A stretch of DNA of 64,000 nt from the NCBI RefSeq assembly GCF_010748935.1, contig NZ_CP048796.1, forward strand, positions 4,216,812 through 4,280,811, read 5' to 3'. The stretch comes from Providencia vermicola (GTDB lineage Bacteria; Pseudomonadota; Gammaproteobacteria; Enterobacterales; Enterobacteriaceae). Of this stretch, positions 30,003-40,536 are shown piece by piece (position 1 is the first letter of the stretch; each line of letters opens with the position of its first letter). The position numbers and the translations under genes are program-made. The notes under the pieces were generated by a model. The model was not told the DNA's origin and ran no database searches. It saw only the letters and a list, made by a program, of their open reading frames with translations.

Positions 30003-31411
30003 TAAACCTTCTCCGCTGAACGACTAAACAGTAGATATAAGCCGTAAAGTACAAAGCTTAATACGAATGAAAGAAGGATAGATAAGCTAGAACCCTCGAA
30101 AATACCGGTCGCCCATGGCCCTTTAATAAACTCATTATCACTGACTAATAGGCCCGCCAGTGCACCGAGTAACCAACATAACAGCGGGATCCAACGGATT
30201 CCAGCGTTAGATTGTCCAAACAGTTGCTCGAACGCATAGCCTTTTCGGCTCCGTAGTACGGCATAATCCAGCATAAATACCGCTTCCCATGAGGCTAAAA
30301 ACACCCCGCAAAACAAAAGGAAAGCAATAAATGAGTTAATAAACTCTCCTGAAATAAATAGGATATAAATTGCCACTCCCATGACTAAAATAGCATCTAA
30401 TGCAACGGCATAAACTTGGCGAATTTTGACACCGATAGTTAATAAATTCAGGCTTGCAGAGTAGAGGCTGAGTACGGCAATAGTGATAATCCCAGCTGTC
30501 GCCGTTAATAAGTAAGGGATCGACATCCAACTCGGTAATTCAGAACCTATCAATGCAATTGGGTTTTCCGCTGAGGCTAATTCAGGCAAACGAGCAGAAA
30601 GCAAAATACCCGTAAATAATAAAATAAATAGCGGTAATGTGGCCCCAAAGGTCACCGCATTGAAAATAGAGGATTTTGATGACCGTTCACTTTGGTAGCG
30701 GCTATAATCTGCTCCCGCTATCCCCCAGCCAATGCCTGTTCCAGCGGCAATAATGGATACCGCGGGTAAAAAACCCGTCAACCAACTACCAGAAGGCATT
30801 GATAAAACAGCATTCCAGTCTGTTTGCCAAATAATATACAGCGCAGCGATTAAGGTCATAGTACCAAAAATACGCGTGATCCAACTTTGCATCACAACGA
30901 CGGTCGCTTGGCCGAGTAAGCTAATCGTAATTGCCAATCCACCAAATAACACCATGCAAACTACGGTTAATGCGACGGAGTCACTGAATCCAACTACTTG
31001 AAATAGGGCTTTTAGTGTCAACGTACCCGTGATCATATTGATGGATTCCCAACCCATCAGTGTTATCCAGCTAAAAAATGTGGGAGCGATGTTACCTGTT
31101 TTACCAAAAATCGTGCGCGACAGCGTCAACGTAGAGGTGCGGCCTTTCTGCCCTGATAAACTGATATAGCCCACCAGCGCGAAACTGGCTATACCAATAA
31201 TGGTGGCGAGTAGAGATTGAAAGAAGGAGAGTCGGAAGGAAACAATAATCGCGCCATAAACGATACCTAGTATACCGATATTCGCGGCGGACCAAATCCA
31301 GAAGAGTTCCAGAGGGGTAGCTGTTCGCTCATGTTCGGGAACGATATCAATACCCGTGTTTTCAATTTTCCAAGCTTCATTTTTTTGCGGAGTGTCAGGT
31401 AATGCACTCAT
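30002..31411 (-). CDS. NCS1-family permease (cytosine/purine permease-like)
   Basis: A 469-residue membrane protein with about 12 segments, resembling CodB-type nucleobase:cation symporters. Features are the hydrophilic N-terminus ending ATPLELFWIWSAANIG and a central GIGWGIAGADYSRY motif, typical of NCS1 transporters (GSxxxADYxRY). It takes the place of the unrelated MFS transporter YegT in the E. coli yeg cluster. It lies 10 bases after the ADP-ribosylglycohydrolase gene and overlaps the kinase gene, so the three are one operon. Confidence 0.87.
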   Translation of the reverse strand: MSALPDTPQKNEAWKIENTGIDIVPEHERTATPLELFWIWSAANIGILGIVYGAIIVSFRLSFFQSLLATIIGIASFALVGYISLSGQKGRTSTLTLSRTIFGKTGNIAPTFFSWITLMGWESINMITGTLTLKALFQVVGFSDSVALTVVCMVLFGGLAITISLLGQATVVVMQSWITRIFGTMTLIAALYIIWQTDWNAVLSMPSGSWLTGFLPAVSIIAAGTGIGWGIAGADYSRYQSERSSKSSIFNAVTFGATLPLFILLFTGILLSARLPELASAENPIALIGSELPSWMSIPYLLTATAGIITIAVLSLYSASLNLLTIGVKIRQVYAVALDAILVMGVAIYILFISGEFINSFIAFLLFCGVFLASWEAVFMLDYAVLRSRKGYAFEQLFGQSNAGIRWIPLLCWLLGALAGLLVSDNEFIKGPWATGIFEGSSLSILLSFVLSFVLYGLYLLFSRSAEKV

Positions 31412-31421
31412 TCCACTCTCC

Positions 31422-32432
31422 TTAATGGCGTAAGGTACTGAGTATTTTTGCGTAGGGATAGAAATCTATATTATTAGAATTATTAATCAATGCAATCCAT
31501 TCTTCAGGAAAAGCTTCAATACCTGACAGAGCTCCCGAAATCGCTCCGGCCATAGCACCAATGGTGTCCGTGTCTCCCCCCAGGTTGGCACAATACTTCG
31601 CACACATGACAGGATCACCATTTGTTAGCTCGACTATGGCCAGAGCGCAGGGAATAGATTCTATCGTGTCCATACCGGCTCCGATAAAATCGTACAGCTC
31701 TTTTAGTGTTGTCTGAGGCGAGCAGTTCTGTAGCGCGTTCGCCTTCTGAAAAGCCAGTGAGATTCGCTGTCCTAAAGAAGGGCTAAACGTTGAGGCATAC
31801 AACTGCTGAACCTCTTCGGCAAGTATTGGAAGTTCTTTTTTTATTTGAGACCAAGGTGTTTGCTCAATGGCTCGACTAATTGCCCAAGCAATGACACAGG
31901 CACCTGCAATCGCAATATCCGACTTATGTGTCGGAATACAAGCCGCTTCAACGGTTTTTATAAATTGATTGCGATCCGCAGTTGAAGCAACGCAGCCCAC
32001 AGGCGCTATCCGCATTGCCGCACCATTAGTGACCCCATTTGATACAATTTCATTAATGGGTATGCCTGCTTGAATAGCTAATAGAGATTGTTTTGAAGTC
32101 GGTCCAAAAATATTCTTATCGAAAGCATTAATGCGTCCCGCCCACGCTAAAATATTTTGTGCCACCACCTTCGGCTCTACCTGACCATTACAAGTAATAA
32201 TTGCATCCATTAACGCAATTGCTTGATGAGTATCATCAGTCACTTCACCGGCACGAAACCCAATCGCCGCAACATTTTCGTCTGGCCCTGGCAAAAAATT
32301 ATCTATCCAGCCGAAAAACTGTTGAACACGATCTTGTCGCCATAGCTCAGATGGCATGCCCATGGCATCCCCCGTCGCCTGACCATATAAACATCCAAGA
32401 ATCGCTGATTGAATGTCGGGTTTACGCCCCAT
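31422..32432 (-). CDS. ADP-ribosylglycohydrolase family protein (YegU-like)
   Basis: A 337-residue DraG-fold protein. Metal-binding motifs are visible as TDDTHQAIALMDA near the first third and GGDTDTIGAMAGAISGALSG near residue 300. Members hydrolyse N-glycosidic bonds of ADP-ribosyl or nucleoside-like substrates. The start at 32432 is chosen because GGGAG lies six bases before this ATG; the frame is open for ten more codons. First gene of a minus-strand operon with the NCS1 permease and a PfkB kinase: import, cleave, phosphorylate is the simplest reading. Confidence 0.85.
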   Translation of the reverse strand: MGRKPDIQSAILGCLYGQATGDAMGMPSELWRQDRVQQFFGWIDNFLPGPDENVAAIGFRAGEVTDDTHQAIALMDAIITCNGQVEPKVVAQNILAWAGRINAFDKNIFGPTSKQSLLAIQAGIPINEIVSNGVTNGAAMRIAPVGCVASTADRNQFIKTVEAACIPTHKSDIAIAGACVIAWAISRAIEQTPWSQIKKELPILAEEVQQLYASTFSPSLGQRISLAFQKANALQNCSPQTTLKELYDFIGAGMDTIESIPCALAIVELTNGDPVMCAKYCANLGGDTDTIGAMAGAISGALSGIEAFPEEWIALINNSNNIDFYPYAKILSTLRH

Positions 32433-32483
32433 TTTTGCTCCCAATACTTTCCTTAACAACATTAATTATATTAGCAGCAATTA

Positions 32484-32534
32484 AGTCCAATACCAGTCCA
32501 ATCAGTGAAAAAATAATGCCAATATAAGTCCATT
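32484..32534. promoter_or_regulatory. Phased AGTCCA repeats in a divergent promoter
   Basis: AGTCCAAT occurs at 32484-32491 and again at 32495-32502, exactly 11 bases apart, and a third related copy AAGTCCATT lies at 32526-32534. All are in the same direction, between the divergent glycohydrolase gene and the GntR regulator gene. Helical phasing suggests a regulator operator; the GntR protein next door is the obvious candidate. Confidence 0.5.
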
Positions 32535-32603
32535 AGATGATATTATGAATATATTAAAGTCTGTTATAAACTTAATTTGTTGAAAGCTTTATGGAAAAAT
32601 ATA

Positions 32604-33344
32604 ATGCAAGCCCGCTTTCTTGAATGGATAAAAAATCAGCTAGATGTGAACTCAACGACACCTTTGTACCGTCAGCTACAGCATGCGATTGAGTCCGCTA
32701 TTGAACATAAAATCGTCGATGCTGGGGATTATCTTCCTGCGGAGCGTTACCTTGCCCAACAGTTAAAGCTCTCTCGAGTGACAATCAGTAAAACAATGCA
32801 GGCTCTGGAAAAGAAAGGAACAGTGATCCGCCAACAAGGAGTGGGAACACAAGTCGCCAAATATTTAGGCTATTCACTATCCCATGAAAGTGGCTTTACT
32901 TCTCAAGTCATTAAAGCGGGAGGAACGGTGACCACTCAGTGGTTACTCCGCACCTTAACTGAGGCTACCGCGGATATTGCCGCTAAATTAGGTTTACCTG
33001 TTAATAGTCCAATAGCACAATTGAGGCGTATCCGCATCGCAAATGGGCAGCCTGTCTCTTTTGAAAATAACTATATTCCAGCTCAATACCTCCCTGAACC
33101 GGAAAAACTCACTGACTCCCTTTATGCATTATGGGGTAGCCAAGGCATTAACTTTAGCCGTGTCCAGCATAAAGTCAAAGCTATCAGCTGTAATGAAGAG
33201 TACGCCAATTGGTTAAACACGACGGTAGGGGCACCTCTCTTACTCGTGAGACAAACTAGCTCTATTCAAGCTGGCAGAATTATTGAGTACAGTGAAATTA
33301 TTTGTCGTGGCGATATTTACGAACTTGAGTTTAATTCCCCCTAG
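32604..33344 (+). CDS. GntR-family regulator (HutC subfamily, YegW-like)
   Basis: A 246-residue regulator with an N-terminal winged helix-turn-helix (LYRQLQHAIESAIEHKIV then LPAERYLAQQLKLSRVTISK, residues about 18-65) and a C-terminal UTRA effector domain (LRRIRIANGQPVSFENNYIP). The ATG at 32604 with GGA eight bases upstream is preferred over a TTG nine codons earlier. Length and divergent position match E. coli YegW. It probably controls the glycohydrolase-permease-kinase operon. Confidence 0.88.
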   Translation: MQARFLEWIKNQLDVNSTTPLYRQLQHAIESAIEHKIVDAGDYLPAERYLAQQLKLSRVTISKTMQALEKKGTVIRQQGVGTQVAKYLGYSLSHESGFTSQVIKAGGTVTTQWLLRTLTEATADIAAKLGLPVNSPIAQLRRIRIANGQPVSFENNYIPAQYLPEPEKLTDSLYALWGSQGINFSRVQHKVKAISCNEEYANWLNTTVGAPLLLVRQTSSIQAGRIIEYSEIICRGDIYELEFNSP

Positions 33345-33467
33345 TACCTTATTAATCTGAATGGCGTGATCTTAGGCACGAACGTGGCGCATATTTTAGC
33401 TAACTTCACCTTTTACATTTATTCTATGAAGAGTGATTTTTTATTATTAAATGGAATGAGGTAAATC

Positions 33468-33896
33468 ATGCAAGTTTCTGCTCGAAATCAATTAGTCGGT
33501 ACAGTTAGCGCAATAAAAGAAGGGGCGGTTAACAATGAGGTTGTTTTGTCATTGGGAAATGGTGAAGAGCTAACAACTGTCATTACATGCGAAAGCTGCA
33601 AAGCATTAGGTTTGGCTGTCGGCAAAGAAGCCGTTGCCATTATTAAAGCCCCGTGGGTAGTACTCGCAAAACCGGATTGCGGTTTACTATTTTCAGCACG
33701 TAATCAATTTAACGGTAAAGTCAGTAATATTATTGAAGGGGCTGTGAACAGTACAGTTCACCTAGTGACAAATAAAGGTGTTGAACTCACCGCGATCATT
33801 ACCAATGAAAGTCTGCAAGACATGGCATTAACGAAAGGTGTCGATATCACTGCATTGGTCAAAGCATCAAGCGTAATCCTTGCCACACGCCGCTAA
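33468..33896 (+). CDS. Molbindin, tandem Mop domains
   Basis: A 142-residue cytoplasmic molybdate-binding protein made of two Mop repeats. The first covers residues 1-69 and the second about 75-142; both begin SARNQ and carry the pattern V(S)xIxEGAVNxxV. Such di-Mop proteins (ModG/Mop) bind molybdate at subunit interfaces and are thought to store or buffer it. No mod transport gene is nearby, but the genes 2-20 kb downstream encode a molybdenum or tungsten formate dehydrogenase. Confidence 0.9.
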   Translation: MQVSARNQLVGTVSAIKEGAVNNEVVLSLGNGEELTTVITCESCKALGLAVGKEAVAIIKAPWVVLAKPDCGLLFSARNQFNGKVSNIIEGAVNSTVHLVTNKGVELTAIITNESLQDMALTKGVDITALVKASSVILATRR

Positions 33897-33910
33897 TCCA
33901 CAGTACAGAG

Positions 33911-33943
33911 AATATATCGCGGAGTAAAACTCCGCGATATATT
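33911..33943. terminator. Strong hairpin between convergent genes
   Basis: Perfect 14-base stem, with core ATCGCGGAG paired with CTCCGCGAT and a five-base loop TAAAA. It lies between the stops of the molbindin and sulfatase-fold genes and likely terminates both. Confidence 0.85.
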
Positions 33944-33951
33944 GATTAACC

Positions 33952-35610
33952 TTATTCTTCCGCTTTTTTATTAGCAACTTGTAATGTTTGATAGATATAG
34001 TGGTGATAACTTTCTAATAATTGTTTGTCTTCACAATCATCCAACTTACCATCACACAAATGGCGCATTTTAATATTCGCTTCATAGAATGGCGAAATCT
34101 TTAGATTTGCACGTTCTAATAAGATACCGCCAAGGAAGGCGATATCGGTTAGCTTACCTGTTTGGATGCTATTACCTGATTTTAAATTATCACGTAACGT
34201 AAATTGGGTGATAAACGCAGGGTTAGCATAATCAGATTGATATTGATTCAAGCTAATACCCGGTTGATGATCACCAAAATACAAAAACATGAGTGGCCTT
34301 TCTCGTTTCGCCATAAAGTCAACAAAATCGCGGATCGCATTATCTGAAGCAACAATTTTCTCCATATAATGGCTAAATTCACCCGCTGAATCTGCATTTT
34401 TCACTTTACCTTTTAAGCCATAATCATCACTGTGACTATCTTTATAAGGACCGTGTTCATACATCGTTAGCGAAAAAATAAATACCGGTTTATCCGTTTC
34501 TTTCGCTAAAATTTCCTTGGCGTATTTCAGCATATCCTCAGTGCTGATCGTCCATAAGTTATCTTGTAATTTTCCAGGATAACCTAACTCTTGAGGTTGA
34601 ATAATTCTATCTACACCCAGCGTCTGGTATGCATGGCCAGAATGGTAAGCTCCACGGTTAAAAGGTGTTAAAACAACCGTATAATAACCATTCGCTTTCA
34701 TCTCTTTAAATAAACTATTGTTGAGATGGTCGACAATAAAATAGAAAACACCACTTTTCTGTGAACCGAAATCATCACTGTTTAGCCCTGTTAGTGCCGC
34801 AAACTCAGATAGCCAAGTCCCCCCACCAAACGTTTGTACACGCATATGACTATGTGCGATCAATTCGTTATCTTGTTGGAACATAAATAGATTTGGCAAC
34901 TGTGTTCCATCAGGTAATCGATAGATGTTTGGATTGACTGTCGATTCTTGTAACAATAATAAAATGTCTGGTTTTTCTGTGGTTGCAGAAACAGGCAATG
35001 TGACAGAAGCTGCTCTTTGTAAAAAATAATCGGATGAACCTTTCACTTGTGGCGAGTGATAGCTCGAATTTTTCGCCGACATAACTAAATTGGTTACTGT
35101 GCCCTTCCCCTTAGGCAAGGTTTCAGTCCATTGCGTGTAATAGTGAGACGCTGCAAAACTGGCCCCAAAATATCCACCAATGCCGAGAACAATCGCCAAT
35201 AAACGCCACACAAATGATCGTTTAGACGATAATAAACGCCAGCTCAGTACTGCATTCATCACGAATAAGATCAATAAGCCAATCAACGCAACACCAGCCA
35301 ACCAATAATGAGCCAATGTTCCCATATTTGAGGTGTCTGTCATGACACTGATATCGGAATAAAATAACTGCTCTTTATAATAATGGACTTTGAGTTGGTT
35401 AAGGAATTTAATAATAATAAATAGCGTACTCGTGACAACCGCCGAAAATAGCCATCTTGCAGAAAGAAAATAGAGTCCCCCAAAGATCACGGCGTAAACA
35501 CTGATCGAAATCAATGCTGGGTAAATCACACCACTTTTTTCAAAAACAAGGAAAAGGGAGGCAATTAAAATCAGTGTGAGATAAATGGCAGAAAATACGC
35601 TTTTTTTCAT
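33952..35610 (-). CDS. LtaS-like sulfatase-fold membrane transferase
   Basis: A 552-residue protein with five N-terminal membrane segments (residues about 1-180) and a large periplasmic alkaline-phosphatase/sulfatase-superfamily domain. Visible family elements are PDILLLLQEST (metal-binding strand followed by EST), FGGGTWLSEFAALTG, with the position where LtaS proteins carry the nucleophilic threonine (GGTW), and YFGDHQPG near the end. Members move phosphoglycerol or phosphoethanolamine groups onto envelope glycans (LtaS, OpgB, EptA). An ATG with a weak GG site is used; an upstream GTG adds four residues. The acceptor here is unknown. Confidence 0.8.
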   Translation of the reverse strand: MKKSVFSAIYLTLILIASLFLVFEKSGVIYPALISISVYAVIFGGLYFLSARWLFSAVVTSTLFIIIKFLNQLKVHYYKEQLFYSDISVMTDTSNMGTLAHYWLAGVALIGLLILFVMNAVLSWRLLSSKRSFVWRLLAIVLGIGGYFGASFAASHYYTQWTETLPKGKGTVTNLVMSAKNSSYHSPQVKGSSDYFLQRAASVTLPVSATTEKPDILLLLQESTVNPNIYRLPDGTQLPNLFMFQQDNELIAHSHMRVQTFGGGTWLSEFAALTGLNSDDFGSQKSGVFYFIVDHLNNSLFKEMKANGYYTVVLTPFNRGAYHSGHAYQTLGVDRIIQPQELGYPGKLQDNLWTISTEDMLKYAKEILAKETDKPVFIFSLTMYEHGPYKDSHSDDYGLKGKVKNADSAGEFSHYMEKIVASDNAIRDFVDFMAKRERPLMFLYFGDHQPGISLNQYQSDYANPAFITQFTLRDNLKSGNSIQTGKLTDIAFLGGILLERANLKISPFYEANIKMRHLCDGKLDDCEDKQLLESYHHYIYQTLQVANKKAEE

Positions 35611-35705
35611 CGAGCTTACCACAAAATATGTGAGTACCGACGGCCTTCAATAGGCAGAGACCGCCACGAATTGACTGGCTATTCTAACTAATTTAGACGA
35701 TAAAT

Positions 35706-37574
35706 CTATTCGGCAAAAATGCCTTTATCACGTAAAAAATGTCCATCACCTTTACGCCGCGTAAAGCCACTTTTATCAAAAAATTCGAGTATCTGAATCG
35801 CTAACTTACGACCAATCCCTAATTCACTCCGAAAATCAGCAGCGCAAATTTCTTCTTTTTCAAGACAATATCGTAAGATTAACTCAGCAAATTGTTTGAT
35901 TTCATCACTACTATAATAGCGATCACGTACAATTGCCGTCACGAATCCCATCTGTGCTGCTTTTTTCATCACACCTCGTATCAGGTTTTCATCCTGGTTA
36001 AGCTCTGCTGCAATATCGCGAACCCACCATGCATCTATACAAGGAAATAACGGAACTATTTGTTGCCAAATGCGTTGTTGTTCTGCATCGAATACCAGAC
36101 CATGTTGCGGCATATGCAGCCAACCACGCGTTTGCTTAATACGTTCATCAACAATCAGCTCATTAATTAATTTAAAAACTAATGATTCACTCATTGTTGG
36201 TAATGCCATCCGCTTTAATCTCGCTTTACTGACACCGATTTGGTCACTGTGAACCTCATGGAAATCTTCTAACGTTTGCACTAATCGCTCTTTCGCGACT
36301 TGAGCCTTAAAAGCGGATAGCACTAAATCACCGACACGAACTAATTCCACCTGAGTTAACAACGGCTCCAGTGCGCTAGGTGTTAACTGACGAGACCACC
36401 CATAGCTCTTTAAATTTAATTCACCATTCGGCAGCTGTAATTTCAAATGGGTGAGTTCATCGTTCGCCGAACAAAGACGTTGTAGCCAGTCAATAAATTC
36501 AGGTAATCTTTTCCCTCTGCGTGGAGAAGTTAATCGGATCACTCTTGCGGCTGCCAAGGTTTCACGGGCGCTAATATCGCGCACAATGAGACGATCATTA
36601 TCTGCTAACCACAAAGGCGTATCGAGGATAAGTTCCGCCAGCAAAGGCGTTGTTGCGAATTCGGTCAATAAGGATACTCGCCCCGTGATATGGCTGGCAC
36701 CATGATACAAATGCACAGGCTGCCAATGTTTAATCACTGAATCACATTTTAATTCAACAATCACTCGGGTTGCCGCTGCAAATGGCTTTTCAGAGAGTAA
36801 CCAATCACCACGGGTGATCTCTGCTTTATCGACGTCACCAGTAAGATTTAATGCAACACGATCCCCCGCTTGCGCGAATTCTGCGGGTTGGTTTTGCCTA
36901 TGAATTCCTCTGACACGAACGGAGGTGTCCACTCCCGTCAGCCATAAACTCTCACCTAGCTGAACTTGCCCTGCCAAAGCGGTACCGGTGACCACTATCC
37001 CTGCGCCTTTGACATGAAATACACGGTCAATAGCTAATCGAAAACGTTGTTGGGGGTTTTGATGATCGGTTGCTTCTAGATGTAATTGTTGCAGATATGC
37101 TTGTAACTCAGCAATACCACAACCATTATTAGCTGAAGTCACAAATAGAACGGGGTCAGACCAACCTTGTTGATGAAGTTCATCCTGTACTTGTTGAATA
37201 ACTTGAGTGATCCGCTTTTCATCAACTCTGTCTGCTTTGGTTAAAATAGCCGTTATTTTCTGGCAGCCCGCTAAGCGCAAAATGGCTAAGTGTTCTCGTG
37301 TTTGCGCCATAACACCATCATCACACGCCACCACCAACAGAGCATGTTGAATACCACCAACGCCTGCCAGCATATTACCTAAAAATTTTTCATGCCCAGG
37401 AACATCAATAAAGCCAATTGAGCTGCCATCTTGTTGAGGCCAATACGCATAACCAAGATCGATGGTCATGCCGCGCTTTTTCTCTTCGGGTAAATGGGCG
37501 GTATTCACCCCAGTAATCGCTTGAATTAATGAAGTTTTACCATGGTCAACATGGCCAGCGGTAGCAAAAATCAT
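35706..37574 (-). CDS. selB: Selenocysteine-specific elongation factor
   Basis: Delivers Sec-tRNA to UGA codons marked by a SECIS hairpin. The 622-residue protein has an EF-Tu-like GTPase N-terminus: [10 protein letters not shown] (residues 7-16), the DVPGHEKF switch and TKAD. Domains II and III follow, and then a C-terminal set of winged helices that bind the SECIS RNA. It overlaps selA by four bases (ATGA), so the pair is translationally coupled. The client gene, fdoG, lies 14 kb away in this window. Confidence 0.97.
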   Translation of the reverse strand: MIFATAGHVDHGKTSLIQAITGVNTAHLPEEKKRGMTIDLGYAYWPQQDGSSIGFIDVPGHEKFLGNMLAGVGGIQHALLVVACDDGVMAQTREHLAILRLAGCQKITAILTKADRVDEKRITQVIQQVQDELHQQGWSDPVLFVTSANNGCGIAELQAYLQQLHLEATDHQNPQQRFRLAIDRVFHVKGAGIVVTGTALAGQVQLGESLWLTGVDTSVRVRGIHRQNQPAEFAQAGDRVALNLTGDVDKAEITRGDWLLSEKPFAAATRVIVELKCDSVIKHWQPVHLYHGASHITGRVSLLTEFATTPLLAELILDTPLWLADNDRLIVRDISARETLAAARVIRLTSPRRGKRLPEFIDWLQRLCSANDELTHLKLQLPNGELNLKSYGWSRQLTPSALEPLLTQVELVRVGDLVLSAFKAQVAKERLVQTLEDFHEVHSDQIGVSKARLKRMALPTMSESLVFKLINELIVDERIKQTRGWLHMPQHGLVFDAEQQRIWQQIVPLFPCIDAWWVRDIAAELNQDENLIRGVMKKAAQMGFVTAIVRDRYYSSDEIKQFAELILRYCLEKEEICAADFRSELGIGRKLAIQILEFFDKSGFTRRKGDGHFLRDKGIFAE

Positions 37575-38965
37575 GAAAGCAGTACCTGCAATAATGCATG
37601 TTCATCATCTAAACAACGGAGATCCAGCCATAATTTACCCTCTTTCAATCGGCCTATCACAGGCTGGGTAGAGTGACGCCAACGTGCCATAAGTAAGGCC
37701 AATGTATTTCCTCGCCCATCAAATGGCGTAAATGTCACAGCATAGCTTGGCAACCTATCAACCGGTAAAGACCCACTACCGATTTGGGATAAACAAGGTT
37801 CGATTTCAACCACAAATTTATCACCATAAAAAGCCTGCAAGGGAACAATCAAACGCTGCGCACGCGCTTTAATTTCATCGGCACTACGGGTTAACCAACG
37901 TAATGTCGGTAGCTCAGTAACCAGTTTTTCTGGCGTGCAATACAGTTTTAATGTCGCTTCTAATGCCGCTAATGTCATTTTATCGGCACGTAATGCACGT
38001 TTAAGCGGATGCTTTTGAATGGCTTCAATCCATTTTTTCTTGCCGAGAATGATCCCTGCTTGCGGCCCTCCCAGCAGTTTGTCACCCGAAATCGACACCA
38101 AATCAATCCCTTGCGAAAGATACGTTTGTGGCATTGGCTCAGCAGGTAAACCATACGCTGTCATATCTATCATTGATCCACTGCCCAAATCAATTGCTGT
38201 CGGCAATTGATACTGCTTACCTAACTCAGCCAGCTCGGCACCTTCAACTTCTGCGGTGAAACCTTCAATGCTGTAGTTACTGGTATGCACCTTCATCAAT
38301 AATGCAGTGTGTTCATTGATAGCATTAACATAATCACGTAAATGAGTTCGATTGGTTGTTCCGACTTCCACGAGTTGGCAACCTGCTTGTGCCATCACAT
38401 CAGGCACTCGAAAAGCCCCGCCAATCTCAACGAGCTCGCCGCGCGAAACAATCACTTGTTTACCTTGCGCGACAGTCGCTAATAACAATAAAACAGCTGC
38501 CGCATTATTATTAACAATGCAGGCATCTTCTGCGCCAGTTAATTGACAAAATAAGTCAGCCAAAGCGCGATCACGATGCCCTCGCGTGGCACCATCAAGA
38601 GAGTACTCCAACGTTACAGGTGAACTCATCACCTTATTCACCGCCTCAACGGCAGATTGCGCCATTACCGCACGACCTAAATTCGTGTGTAGTACCGTGC
38701 CCGTTAAGTTAAAAACGGGTTTTATCGCACTTTCCTGTAACCTGTTATGACGTTTAGTCAGCTCTGTCACCCAGTCAGCGTGCCATGCAGGCAATTGCTC
38801 ATATTGCTGGATAAACTCACGGGCTTGCTGCTGCATATCTCGTAACTGCTCAGTCACCCAATGATGCCCTGATTCAATGACGAGGGTTTGTACCTCGTCG
38901 AGTTGCAGTAACTTATCAATAGCAGGAAGCTGGCGGTATAGCGCGGCAGTGGAGTCTGACATCAT
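37571..38965 (-). CDS. selA: L-seryl-tRNA(Sec) selenium transferase
   Basis: PLP enzyme that turns Ser-tRNA(Sec) into Sec-tRNA(Sec) using selenophosphate. The 464-residue protein has the lysine for PLP at about K296 in [12 protein letters not shown], and the conserved [14 protein letters not shown] and [12 protein letters not shown] segments. Two ATG codons stand in tandem; either fits. It is first of the selA-selB pair and lies 19 bases after fdhE, so all three are probably co-transcribed. Confidence 0.97.
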   Translation of the reverse strand: MMSDSTAALYRQLPAIDKLLQLDEVQTLVIESGHHWVTEQLRDMQQQAREFIQQYEQLPAWHADWVTELTKRHNRLQESAIKPVFNLTGTVLHTNLGRAVMAQSAVEAVNKVMSSPVTLEYSLDGATRGHRDRALADLFCQLTGAEDACIVNNNAAAVLLLLATVAQGKQVIVSRGELVEIGGAFRVPDVMAQAGCQLVEVGTTNRTHLRDYVNAINEHTALLMKVHTSNYSIEGFTAEVEGAELAELGKQYQLPTAIDLGSGSMIDMTAYGLPAEPMPQTYLSQGIDLVSISGDKLLGGPQAGIILGKKKWIEAIQKHPLKRALRADKMTLAALEATLKLYCTPEKLVTELPTLRWLTRSADEIKARAQRLIVPLQAFYGDKFVVEIEPCLSQIGSGSLPVDRLPSYAVTFTPFDGRGNTLALLMARWRHSTQPVIGRLKEGKLWLDLRCLDDEHALLQVLLS

Positions 38966-38984
38966 GGTTACTCTCTTTTAGTGA

Positions 38985-39920
38985 CTATTTTTCGCCGGGA
39001 AACAAGAATGGATTAAGGCTACTACGAGCAAAGCCTTCTTCTTCCATACGTGCATCGAGAATAATAGACGCTAAATCATCAGCAACAGCTTCAACTTTTG
39101 CGTCTTTTTCTTGATAAAGAATTTTGAGGTAGCTGCCACAATCACCACAACTTTCTGCTTTAACGGCCGCGTTTTCATCATCAAGAGACCAATAGTTCAG
39201 CTTACCTGTTTGTTCACAATTACTGCATTTCACTCTAACCATATGCCAATCGGTTTCACATAAATTACAGTGTAAATAACGTAAGCCTTGTGTTGTCCCA
39301 ATTTGGACAATACTTGATACTGGCATGCTATTACAAACCGGACATAAATGACGATGATCGCCATGTTCCGCACGAGCTTTACCCGGAATTTGCGCTGCCA
39401 TTTGAGCCCAATAAACAGAGAGTGCCGCCCAAATAAACATTGATTTATCCGCCGGTACTTTTTCGAACTGTTCATTCAGCAATGCGGAGGCCATCTCTTC
39501 AAGCTCATTGGCCGAGGCTTTATCGAGATTTTCCAGTGCAGGACGCACAGACTCAGGCACTACAGGTAATAATTCCGCAATAATCGAATGCAGAAGCTTG
39601 TGCCAATGTGCTGTACGCGGAAATGTTTTCACATCAAGAGGCGAATTATGACTCGCTGTCGCTCGCTCTAATACCGCATTCATATCCATTTCTAATGGAT
39701 TATCATGCTGTGCATTATTCTGTGCAGTGGCCACTTCAGCGGCAAAATTAAGATAACCTGCAAAAGGATGTTCTCCAGCGCCGAGTTCTTTTAATCTTTC
39801 AGCACGACGCTGATATAGACTCTTCAAATTCGGAAATAGGACAGGAGGAATAAAACCAATACCTTTTTCTTTCAGTCTTTCTTGCCCTAATTCTTCTTTA
39901 GGGACGATACGAATACCCAT
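38985..39920 (-). CDS. fdhE: Formate dehydrogenase maturation protein FdhE
   Basis: Cytoplasmic rubredoxin-like factor needed for activity of the Tat-exported formate dehydrogenases. The 311-residue protein has an N-terminal helical half and a C-terminal half with four CxxC pairs (CPVC, CNLC, CSNC, CGDC, residues about 193-263) that bind iron. In E. coli fdhE directly follows fdoGHI. Here it is separated from fdoI by about 10 kb and instead heads the fdhE-selA-selB unit. Confidence 0.96.
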   Translation of the reverse strand: MGIRIVPKEELGQERLKEKGIGFIPPVLFPNLKSLYQRRAERLKELGAGEHPFAGYLNFAAEVATAQNNAQHDNPLEMDMNAVLERATASHNSPLDVKTFPRTAHWHKLLHSIIAELLPVVPESVRPALENLDKASANELEEMASALLNEQFEKVPADKSMFIWAALSVYWAQMAAQIPGKARAEHGDHRHLCPVCNSMPVSSIVQIGTTQGLRYLHCNLCETDWHMVRVKCSNCEQTGKLNYWSLDDENAAVKAESCGDCGSYLKILYQEKDAKVEAVADDLASIILDARMEEEGFARSSLNPFLFPGEK

Positions 39921-40536
39921 CGCATTGCTCTCTTTTAAATTTTTTAAACGACTTATCCGAGGGAATGCTAGCCATATCCTCGGATTTATTGTTCGTATTT
40001 TATGCTTATTCAGCGAAAATTGCTGTTATCTACTGCTCAGGATAAAACAAAAGTCGCTAGGTAGCTACCTTGTTGCCTTGGTATCAGCAAGTTTCCTTTT
40101 AAGGAGCTAAGTAAAAATCCATCTAATAAAGCGACTTCATCACTTAACCTTGTACCTTTAGCGGTTTATACTCTGAGAAATAGCCACTATTCGCTCTCTT
40201 CTTTGAAGTTAATCACTTTACGCTAACGAAATTTTTTGACCTGCCAAAGTGATGAAATGATCTTCGATTAAGTGTTATTCAATCGCAATGATGGGAAATG
40301 AGCGCAGTGCAACAGTATGACCCAACGTAGAGTGGGCGCATGGTGATTGCCTTTAAGATAATGTTGGTGTTTCCCCATGAGATACTATCGGAAACCGTGA
40401 TCAATGAGGCCATGAAAATGAATGAATAGCACATTCGCTTATTATCGAGACGTTATTTAGCGGCGAAAGCGTCATGCTATGACATGGATAGTAAGATGAG
40501 AAAGTACAATGGTCATCAAACAATAATATTTGCTTT
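39921..40536. other. Gene-free region upstream of fdhE
   Basis: About 620 bases with no gene that can be supported. A 61-codon open frame beginning at 39925 on the plus strand shows no family features. The first 150 bases should hold the fdhE-selAB promoter. The rest could be remains of a lost gene, but no homology was recognised by eye. Confidence 0.45.

Noticed and set aside
39925..40110. 61-codon open frame divergent from fdhE
   Set aside because: It starts four bases from the fdhE start, with no ribosome site or known domain; better explained as promoter DNA.
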